In this document: piece after piece, positions 8,133-13,850 of the stretch
Layout: each line of letters starts with the position of its first letter
Position numbering within the stretch: position 1 is the stretch's first letter
Source: Rhodobacteraceae bacterium UBA6273
GTDB taxonomy: Bacteria > Pseudomonadota > Alphaproteobacteria > Rhodobacterales > Rhodobacteraceae
Assembly: GCA_002440625.1 (NCBI GenBank)
Contig: DJUV01000182.1
Location: 1-13,850 of the forward strand
Direction of reading: 5' to 3'
Length of the DNA stretch: 13,850 nt
Translations under genes and position numbers: made by a program
Notes under the pieces: model-generated
The model's input: only the letters and a program-made list of their open reading frames with translations
What the model was told of the DNA's origin: nothing
The model's database searches: none

Positions 8133-8936
8133 ATGGCACGGAATTCACATAGCCGGATCATCGGGCAGTTTCCGGGTTTCGGAAAATTCACCTTCCTGTT
8201 CTTCGTCTACCTCTATCTGCCGATCATCGTGGTGATGGTCCTGTCGTTCAATGCCAGCCCGGCGGCGACGGTCTGGGGTGGCTTTTCCCTGGAGTGGTAC
8301 GGCAAGGCGCTTGCCAATGCCGATCTGAGGACGGCGGCCTGGAATTCGATCCAGATCGCGGTTTCGGCGGCGCTGCTGTCAACGGTTCTTGCCACCTTCG
8401 CCGCCAACACGCTGCACCGCCTGACCGGACGCAAGGATGCCACGTTGGCGCAGGGTGTGATCATGCTGCCGCTGGTGCTGCCGGAAATCGTCATGGCCGT
8501 GGCGCTGCTCAGCTTCTTTTCGTCGCTTGGCGTAAGCCTCGGCAAGGGCAACCTGATCATCGCCCACACCCTCTTGTGCCTGCCCTTCGCCTTCCTGCCG
8601 ATCCGGGCGCGGCTGCAGGGCATGGACGCCAGCCTGACCGAGGCTGCGGCCGACCTTTACGCCCGCCCGTTCAGCCGCTTTCGCCATGTCACCCTGCCGA
8701 TGCTGATGCCGGGGATCGTCTCGGGCTTCATGCTCGCCTTCGTGGTGTCGATGGACAACTTCACCGTCTCGCTTCTGGTGTCGCAGGCCGGATCGACCAC
8801 GCTGCCCGTCTTCATCTTCGGGATGCTGCGGGTGGGGGTCACGCCGGATGTGAACGCCGCCTCGACCCTGATCATCCTGGCTTCGACCGCGCTCGTCGTC
8901 GTGTCGTTCCTGCTGGCAGGCCGCAACCCCAAGTAA
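8133..8936 (+). CDS. ABC transporter permease, PotC-like
   Basis: Second channel subunit of the importer, 267 aa. The first helix follows FGKFTFLFFVYLYLP. The family sequence FSLEWYGKAL comes before helix 2, and further helices follow with MLPLVLPEIVMAVALLSFF. The EAA coupling loop starts at E170 (EAAADLYARPFSRFRHVTLP), then SMDNFTVSLLVS, typical of PotC/PotI, where a conserved D-[ND]-F segment occurs. The start is ATG 8133, one base after the previous stop, with AAAGGTGG upstream inside the end of potB; a TTG seven codons earlier is open but unlikely. It ends with TAA, 39 bp before the binding-protein gene. Confidence 0.93.
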   Translation: MARNSHSRIIGQFPGFGKFTFLFFVYLYLPIIVVMVLSFNASPAATVWGGFSLEWYGKALANADLRTAAWNSIQIAVSAALLSTVLATFAANTLHRLTGRKDATLAQGVIMLPLVLPEIVMAVALLSFFSSLGVSLGKGNLIIAHTLLCLPFAFLPIRARLQGMDASLTEAAADLYARPFSRFRHVTLPMLMPGIVSGFMLAFVVSMDNFTVSLLVSQAGSTTLPVFIFGMLRVGVTPDVNAASTLIILASTALVVVSFLLAGRNPK

Positions 8937-8975
8937 TCCGAAATCCCCAAACAAACCCAACAAGGAGAGACAGAA

Positions 8976-10007
8976 ATGAAATCATCGCTATTCGCCGTCC
9001 TGGCCTGTTCTGCCAGCTTCGCGGCCACCGTTGCCGCCGCCGAGGGAAACCTGAACCTTTACAACTACTCGGGCTATATCTCCGAGGACCTCGTCAAGAA
9101 GTTCGAAGAGAAATACGACGTCAAGGTCACCTCGGACAGCTACGACAGCGAGGAGACGCTGCTGGCCAAGCTGAAGCTGGGCGGGGCGGGCTATGACTTT
9201 GCCGTTGGCAGCCAGGCGATCCTGCCGATCATCATTTCGGAAGGGCTGGCCGAGAACATCGGTGCCAGCGCGATGCCCGGTTACGCCAACGTGATCCCGG
9301 AACTGCAAAAGCCGGAATGGGACCCGACCGGCGAATATTCGATCCCCTATCAGTGGGGGACGACCAACTTCGCCATCGACACGGATGTCGTTCCGGCCTC
9401 GGACAGCCTGAAGTCCCTGTATGAACCGGATGCCGCGCTGGCCGGCAAGATCAACATGTTCGATTCCAGCTCCGAAGTGATTGCGCAGGCCTCGATCTAC
9501 CTCGGCGTGCCGCAATGTTCGGAAGACCCCGATCAGATGCAGAAGGTCGCCGACCTGCTGATGGCGCAGAAACCCTCGGTCCGGTCCTACAGCTCGAAGG
9601 CGGGCGCGATCCGTGACCAGCTGGTGGCCGGCGAGATCGCGATGTCGCCGCTCTATTCCGGCTCGACCATGCGCGGGCGCGAGCTCAAGCCTTCGCTCGC
9701 CTATGTCTATCCGAAGGAAGGCAGCCTTGCCTGGGTCGACAATGCCTTCGTTCCGAAGGGCGCGAAGAACCTGGAAAATGCCAAGCTCTTCATCGCGTTC
9801 CTGCTGGAGCCCGAGAATGCCGCGATGAACACCAACTTCCTGAAGTATCCCAGCGGGATCAGCGGCGCCGAGGCGTTCTATGACGCCGCGATCAAGGACG
9901 CGCCCGAGATGGCGGCGCCCGCCACCAGCCCGCTGGTCTTCAAGAAGACCTGCGGCGATGCGGCGGTCAAGCTGCAGGACCTTATCTGGACCAACCTGAT
10001 GAAATGA
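8976..10007 (+). CDS. Periplasmic substrate-binding protein of the importer, PotD/PotF-like
   Basis: Captures the substrate in the periplasm for the PotABC-type complex. The 343-aa precursor has a signal peptide with basic start, hydrophobic core and AAA-E cleavage site near residue 22. The mature protein opens with LNLYNYSGYI and has the extracellular-solute-binding group 1/PotD fold markers YDFAVGS, IPYQWGTT and VYPKEGSLAWVDNAF. By eye against E. coli PotD from memory, the Trp-Asp pair that contacts polyamine is kept (W253, D255) and one binding Glu is kept (E167). However, the position of PotD Asp168 is Ser (S164), and two aromatic contacts are Tyr instead of Trp. The ligand is therefore probably an amine-bearing compound but perhaps not spermidine or putrescine. 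The ATG at 8976 has AAGGAGAG 6 bases upstream, a stronger site than the other transporter genes have, matching the usual excess of binding protein. Confidence 0.94.
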   Translation: MKSSLFAVLACSASFAATVAAAEGNLNLYNYSGYISEDLVKKFEEKYDVKVTSDSYDSEETLLAKLKLGGAGYDFAVGSQAILPIIISEGLAENIGASAMPGYANVIPELQKPEWDPTGEYSIPYQWGTTNFAIDTDVVPASDSLKSLYEPDAALAGKINMFDSSSEVIAQASIYLGVPQCSEDPDQMQKVADLLMAQKPSVRSYSSKAGAIRDQLVAGEIAMSPLYSGSTMRGRELKPSLAYVYPKEGSLAWVDNAFVPKGAKNLENAKLFIAFLLEPENAAMNTNFLKYPSGISGAEAFYDAAIKDAPEMAAPATSPLVFKKTCGDAAVKLQDLIWTNLMK

Positions 10008-10014
10008 TGCGCAA

Positions 10015-10072
10015 GGGGCGGTCCGGCGTGACCGGGCCGCCCCGATCGTCCGGCTGCGGAGACCCCGCAGCC
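10015..10072. terminator. Two consecutive GC-rich hairpins after the binding-protein gene
   Basis: Hairpin one has 12-bp arms (10015-10026 and 10032-10043, one G-U pair) around the loop CGTGA. Hairpin two has perfect 8-bp arms GGCTGCGG/CCGCAGCC (10052-10059 and 10065-10072) with a 5-nt loop. No T-run follows either. They could partly terminate transcription or protect the transporter mRNA from 3' decay, lowering amidase/matAB expression relative to the binding protein. Confidence 0.55.
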
Positions 10073-10158
10073 TTCGGAATGACGGTTTGCCAGGCTGCGG
10101 AATGCACCGGGCCTGTCCGTTCGATGTCTGCGCCAGAACGACCCTAGGAAAGCTGAAA

Positions 10159-11595
10159 ATGGAAGATTTGACCGCCGCAAGCGCCATCGAAGTGACCGGA
10201 CTTCTGCGCAAGGGCGACGTTCGCCCCGGCGAGCTTCTGGACCAGATCGAAGCACGGATGAACCGGGTCGAGCCGCTGCTCAACGCGCTGGTGAGCCCCT
10301 GTTTCGACCGCGCCCGCCAGCACGCCCGGCAGATCGAAAGCCTGCCCGTCGCCGAACGCGGCCTTCTGGCCGGTCTGCCGGTCAGCATCAAGGATCTGAC
10401 CGCGGTTGCCGGTGTGCGTACCACCTGGGGCTCGACGCTGTACGGCGATCATGTTCCGGCGGCATCCGACAGCCTCGTCACCCACCTTGAGGCCGAAGGC
10501 GGCGTCGTCTACGCCAAATCGAACTCGCCGGAAATGGGCGTGGGCGGCAATACGTTCAACGATGTCTTCGGGCCGACCCGCAATCCCTGGAACCTCGCCC
10601 GCACGGCGGGTGGTTCCTCCGGCGGCGCGGCGGCGTCGCTGGCCGCCCATACCTCATGGCTCAGCACCGGATCGGACAGCGGCGGATCGCTCCGCACACC
10701 TGCGGCCTTCTGCGGGGTCGTCGGTCTGCGTCCGACGCCCTTCCGGGTGCCGAATTCGCCCTCGGGCAATCCCTTCGACCTTATCGCCGTGGACGGGCCG
10801 ATGGCGCGCGATGTCAGGGATGTGGCGCTGTTTCTCGACGCGATGGCCTGGGCCGATCCGGCGGTGCCGTTTGCGGCGCCGTTGCCGGCGGCCGGCTATC
10901 TGGCGGCGGCGGAGCGGCCGAAGGAAAGGGCCGCGATCGCCTTCAGCCCCGATCTGGGTCTTGGCTGCATCAACCCTGACATCGCCGGTCCGGTCACGGC
11001 GGCGGTCGAAAAGCTGGCGCGCTCCGGCTTTGACGTCCGCCCGACCGACCTGTCACTGAAGTCGATGGACCGGGCCTATCACACCTTCCGCGCGCTGGAA
11101 TTCGCCGCGAGTTTCGGTGATCTCGGTGCCGCCGAGCGCAAGCACTTCAAGCCCGAACTCAACTGGAACATCGACCGCGGCCTGGCGCTGAGCGGCAGCG
11201 ACATCATCGCGGCGACCCGGGAACGCGCGGCAGCCTTTGACCGGCTGCTGGCGCTTCTGGACGAGGTTGATGTGCTGGTCTGCCCGGCCACCAGCGTCGC
11301 GGCCTTCCCGGTCGAGGAACGCTATCACGGGGCGGCGCGGCAGATCGGGGACGAACACTATCTCGACTGGCTGTCGATTGCCTATGTCCTGACCGCGCTG
11401 GCCGTGCCGGTGCTGGTCATTCCCTGCGGCCTGACCGACGAGGGGTTGCCGGTCGGGATCCAGATCATCGGCCGCCCGAACGGCGAGGCGGCGCTCTTGT
11501 CTGTCGGGGCCGCCCTGGAAAGCGCGCTGCGGCCCTGGGCGAAGGGTGCGAACCCGAGCATGGCCTTGCTGGACCGGCAGTTGTGTCTGGGCTGA
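10159..11595 (+). CDS. Amidase-signature family hydrolase (candidate malonamidase-like)
   Basis: Cytoplasmic amide hydrolase of 478 aa with the complete Ser-cisSer-Lys triad: K78 in SIKDLTAVAG, S153 in GGSSGG and nucleophile S177 in GSDSGGSLR. The spacings (75 and 24 residues) equal those of fatty acid amide hydrolase (K142, S217, S241), so the active site looks intact. The family includes malonamidase E2 of Bradyrhizobium, which releases malonate and ammonia from malonamate, and many other amidases. The position between an amine-type importer and malonyl-CoA genes makes a malonate-releasing amidase attractive, but that is inference from neighbours. The chosen ATG has AGGAAAGC upstream and begins MEDLTAASA, the normal family N-terminus; the frame is open upstream to 10087 without resemblance. 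No signal peptide is present. It shares strand and likely transcript with the importer, separated by 151 bp containing two hairpins. Confidence 0.93.
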   Translation: MEDLTAASAIEVTGLLRKGDVRPGELLDQIEARMNRVEPLLNALVSPCFDRARQHARQIESLPVAERGLLAGLPVSIKDLTAVAGVRTTWGSTLYGDHVPAASDSLVTHLEAEGGVVYAKSNSPEMGVGGNTFNDVFGPTRNPWNLARTAGGSSGGAAASLAAHTSWLSTGSDSGGSLRTPAAFCGVVGLRPTPFRVPNSPSGNPFDLIAVDGPMARDVRDVALFLDAMAWADPAVPFAAPLPAAGYLAAAERPKERAAIAFSPDLGLGCINPDIAGPVTAAVEKLARSGFDVRPTDLSLKSMDRAYHTFRALEFAASFGDLGAAERKHFKPELNWNIDRGLALSGSDIIAATRERAAAFDRLLALLDEVDVLVCPATSVAAFPVEERYHGAARQIGDEHYLDWLSIAYVLTALAVPVLVIPCGLTDEGLPVGIQIIGRPNGEAALLSVGAALESALRPWAKGANPSMALLDRQLCLG

Positions 11596-11654
11596 CGGGG
11601 TATAGTTTCGGGATGGCAGGCGGCCCGCTGTCCGCGTGCTCGGCCGGGCCGATC

Positions 11655-11664
11655 AAAGGGGAGA
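11655..11664 (+). promoter_or_regulatory. Ribosome binding site deciding the TTG start of matA
   Basis: AAAGGGGAGA lies 6 bases before TTG at 11671. No ATG in this frame is near the start of homology, so this site supports a TTG initiation codon. Confidence 0.7.
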
Positions 11665-11670
11665 AGCATC

Positions 11671-12900
11671 TTGGCGGCAGGTAAAGAACGTCATTTCCTG
11701 GCTGAACTGCTGGCCCGCACGATCCGGGTGGGTCGCTCGGCCCGGTCCGACTCCACCCCTCCCGACCTGTCTCAGTTGTTGCGCGCCGTGCTGGCGGATC
11801 GCGGCGAGGCTTCGGGTCTGACGACGGCCTCGATCATCCTCGATCTGCTCGAAGCGGCCGACGACGAGGCGTTGCTTGGCTTTTTCCGCAGTCTTCTTGC
11901 CGATTTCTCGCCCGACCCCGTGCCCATCCGCGCCCTGCTCGAACAGCCCCTCGACGCTGCTGCCATCCGGTCGCTGCACTTTCTGGCCGAGCCGCCCAGC
12001 CAGGAAGTGTTGCGCCGGCTGAACCGGGTTCCCGGCGGCACCGCCCGGCTGGTGGCGCTGCGAGCGCGCCTCAACAAGCTGATGAAGGAGGCCCCCGACC
12101 TCAAGCCGCTCGACCAGGATTTTCGCCATCTGTTCGCCTCGTGGTTCAACCGGGGCTTTCTGGAGATGGCACGGATCAACTGGCAGACGCCGGCCGAAAT
12201 CCTCGAACGCATCATCGCCTATGAGGCGGTGCACGAGATCAAGAGCTGGGACGATCTGCGCCAGCGCGTCGCCGATCCCGACCGCAGGCTCTTTGCCTTC
12301 TTCCACCCCGCGATGCCGGCCGATCCGCTGATCTTCGTCGAAGTGGCGCTGACCGCCGCCGTCCCTTCGGCCATCCAGCCGATCCTGTCGCCCGATCGGC
12401 AGCGGATCGAGCCGGAGCAGGCCAAGGTCGCGGTGTTCTATTCGATCTCGAACTGTCAGGAAGGCCTGAAGGGGATTTCCTTCGGGAACTTCCTCATCAA
12501 GCAGGTGGTGTCCGAACTGTCGCGGGATCTGCCGAACCTCAAGACCTTCGTGACCCTGTCGCCGGTTCCCGGCCTCGCCGCCTGGGCCAAGGCCGAGGGT
12601 CTCGCCACCCCCGACGATGACGACGAGACCTGCCGGCTGGCCGCGCGCTATCTGACGAAAGCCAAGACCGCCTCCGGCACCGCGCTGGACCCGGTGGCGC
12701 ATTTCCATCTGGGCAACGGCGCCAGCCTGCACGCGATCCACCCGCGCGCCGACCTGTCGCCCCGCGCGGTCAGGACGGCCTTGGGCGTCATGGTGAACTA
12801 TCTCTATGATTCCGCCCGGATCGAGACCAACCATCAGGCCTATGCCACCAAAAAGGCGATCACTACCTCGCCCGCCGTCACGGCGCTGACCAGAAGTTGA
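11671..12900 (+). CDS. matA: Malonyl-CoA decarboxylase (MCD family)
   Basis: Converts malonyl-CoA to acetyl-CoA and CO2 in the cytoplasm, the last step of malonate use. The 409-aa protein has the two-part MCD layout: an N-terminal helical domain (to about residue 150, ending near PLDQDFRHLFASWFNRGFL) and a GNAT-like catalytic domain. The conserved FYSIS motif (S258/S260) followed by CQEGLKGISFGNFLIKQV should hold the catalytic Ser region. LSPVPG and HFHLGNGA follow; H346 in HLGNGA is the expected catalytic His, by analogy with human MLYCD (Ser329/His423). The start is TTG, chosen by the strong upstream ribosome site. It lies 75 bp after the amidase and 9 bp before the malonyl-CoA synthetase gene, the same partner as in rhizobial mat operons, where matA names the decarboxylase. 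Confidence 0.95.
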   Translation: MAAGKERHFLAELLARTIRVGRSARSDSTPPDLSQLLRAVLADRGEASGLTTASIILDLLEAADDEALLGFFRSLLADFSPDPVPIRALLEQPLDAAAIRSLHFLAEPPSQEVLRRLNRVPGGTARLVALRARLNKLMKEAPDLKPLDQDFRHLFASWFNRGFLEMARINWQTPAEILERIIAYEAVHEIKSWDDLRQRVADPDRRLFAFFHPAMPADPLIFVEVALTAAVPSAIQPILSPDRQRIEPEQAKVAVFYSISNCQEGLKGISFGNFLIKQVVSELSRDLPNLKTFVTLSPVPGLAAWAKAEGLATPDDDDETCRLAARYLTKAKTASGTALDPVAHFHLGNGASLHAIHPRADLSPRAVRTALGVMVNYLYDSARIETNHQAYATKKAITTSPAVTALTRS

Positions 12901-12909
12901 GGACAGATC

Positions 12910-13850
12910 ATGTATGACACCAACACCCTCGCCGCGGCCTTGCGGGCGGCATCGCTGGGCCGCGATCAGGCGGTCTTCGCCAGGGACGCGCAGGACCGCG
13001 TGCTGCGCAGCTACGCGATGCTGTGGGCCAATGCCGAAAAGACGGCTTCCGCGCTGGTGGCTGCCGGGCTGCAACCGGGGGACCGGGTGGCGGTGCAGGC
13101 CCCGAAGACCCTGGAAATGCTGGAGCTTTATCTGGGCACCATCCTGGCTGGCGGCGTCTTCCTGCCGTTGAACCCGGCCTATACTGGCCCGGAAATCGGC
13201 TATTTCCTCGCCGATGCCGCGCCGCGGATCTTTGTCGTCGATCCGGCGGGCATGGCGGCGGTCGCCCCGCATGTCGGCGGTGTCGCCGAGGTCTGGACCC
13301 TCGACGCCGCCGGGCGCGGCACGCTGATGGAGCGGCGCGATGCCGCGCCGGGATTCGCCGGTGCCGTGACGCGGGCGGAGACCGATCTGGCTGCGATCCT
13401 CTATACCTCCGGCACCACCGGGCGGTCGAAGGGCGCGATGCTCAGCCACCGGGCGCTCTTGAGCAATGCCGCGACGCTGGCGCAGGTCTGGGAGTTCTCT
13501 GACCGCGACGTGCTGATCCATGCCCTGCCGATCTTTCACACGCATGGGCTTTTCGTCGCAACGAACGTCACGCTGCTGGCGGGCGGCAGCCTGATCTTCC
13601 TGCCGAAATTCGACGCCGGTGCCATCCTGGCCACCCTGTCACGCGCCACCGTGCTGATGGGTGTGCCGACCTTCTACTCCCGGCTTCTCGAAGAACCGGC
13701 CCTGGCGGAGGCCGGCAAATCCGTCCGCCTGTTCATTTCCGGCTCGGCGCCGCTTCTGGCCGAAACCCACGACCGCTGGAGCGCGGTCACAGGGCATGCG
13801 ATCGTCGAGCGCTACGGCATGACCGAAACCAACATGAACACGTCGAACCC
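12910..13850 (+). CDS. matB: Malonyl-CoA synthetase (malonate--CoA ligase), partial, 3' end outside window
   Basis: ATP-dependent ligase of the ANL superfamily that turns malonate and CoA into malonyl-CoA, the substrate of the decarboxylase just upstream. The visible 313 codons include the adenylate P-loop YTSGTTGRSKGAMLSH (about residues 165-180), HALPIFHTHGL, MGVPTFYSRLLEEP, the SGSAPL block and ERYGMTETNMNTSNP (Y302-E306 in the YGMTE core). The last is highly characteristic of MatB from Rhodopseudomonas and Rhizobium, where Arg-containing and TETNMNTSNP segments line the malonate pocket. The C-terminal lid domain is beyond the edge; the full protein should be near 500 aa. The ATG at 12910 has GAGGACAG overlapping the matA stop, so translation is coupled. 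Confidence 0.95.
   Translation, partial: MYDTNTLAAALRAASLGRDQAVFARDAQDRVLRSYAMLWANAEKTASALVAAGLQPGDRVAVQAPKTLEMLELYLGTILAGGVFLPLNPAYTGPEIGYFLADAAPRIFVVDPAGMAAVAPHVGGVAEVWTLDAAGRGTLMERRDAAPGFAGAVTRAETDLAAILYTSGTTGRSKGAMLSHRALLSNAATLAQVWEFSDRDVLIHALPIFHTHGLFVATNVTLLAGGSLIFLPKFDAGAILATLSRATVLMGVPTFYSRLLEEPALAEAGKSVRLFISGSAPLLAETHDRWSAVTGHAIVERYGMTETNMNTSN

Noticed and set aside
8988..10424. Minus-strand open frame of 478 codons opposite the binding protein and amidase start
   Set aside because: It runs antisense through a signal peptide and a conserved binding-protein gene; its composition is atypical of real proteins.
11653..13545. Long minus-strand open frame of 630 codons opposite matA and matB
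   Set aside because: It is the antisense shadow of two clearly recognised genes in GC-rich DNA; its translation is Gly/Arg/His/Gln-rich with no family resemblance.
1..13850. Search for tRNA, rRNA or riboswitch structures
   Set aside because: No cloverleaf, rRNA segment or conserved riboswitch core was recognised by eye; a tRNAscan-SE and Infernal/Rfam run would be decisive.

Overview
High-GC DNA with dense, mostly gap-free operons. The gene content (PotABCD-type ABC operon, malonyl-CoA decarboxylase/synthetase pair, DUF302 protein, YbhF-type efflux pair) and codon use suggest an alphaproteobacterium, most likely of the Rhodobacterales/Paracoccaceae. That assignment is inference, since no rRNA or tRNA is present.

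Layout. (1) 1-1958, minus strand: a periplasmic adaptor (HlyD/YbhG type) followed by a tandem ABC ATPase (YbhF/RbbA type) that runs off the left edge. (2) 1959-2387: a gap with inverted repeats and at most a decayed regulator fragment. (3) 2388-4016, minus strand: a DUF302 protein and an MFS exporter, joined stop-to-start. (4) About 4138-4474, plus strand: the C-terminal third of an IS6-family transposase, a dead insertion-sequence remnant. (5) 4539-5999, minus strand: an IclR-family regulator with two winged-helix/effector modules in one chain. (6) 6000-6131: a divergent AT-rich control region with 13-bp direct repeats at a 20-bp period. (7) 6132-13850, plus strand: ATPase, two permeases and binding protein of a PotABCD-type importer, then an amidase-signature hydrolase, malonyl-CoA decarboxylase (matA) and malonyl-CoA synthetase (matB, cut by the right edge).

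Most interesting reading. Region 7 forms a plausible complete catabolic route: import of a small, probably amine- or amide-containing compound, amide hydrolysis, release of malonate, activation to malonyl-CoA by MatB, and decarboxylation to acetyl-CoA by MatA. The usual malonate partners (MatC carrier, GntR-type MatR) are not seen here. A polyamine-type importer, an amidase and a divergent double IclR regulator stand in their place. Malonamate, a ureidomalonate-like compound or an N-malonyl amine are candidate substrates. The enzyme families are clear from the sequence; the substrate is a hypothesis.

The left half (efflux pair, MFS/DUF302 pair, IS remnant) looks functionally unrelated to the right half.
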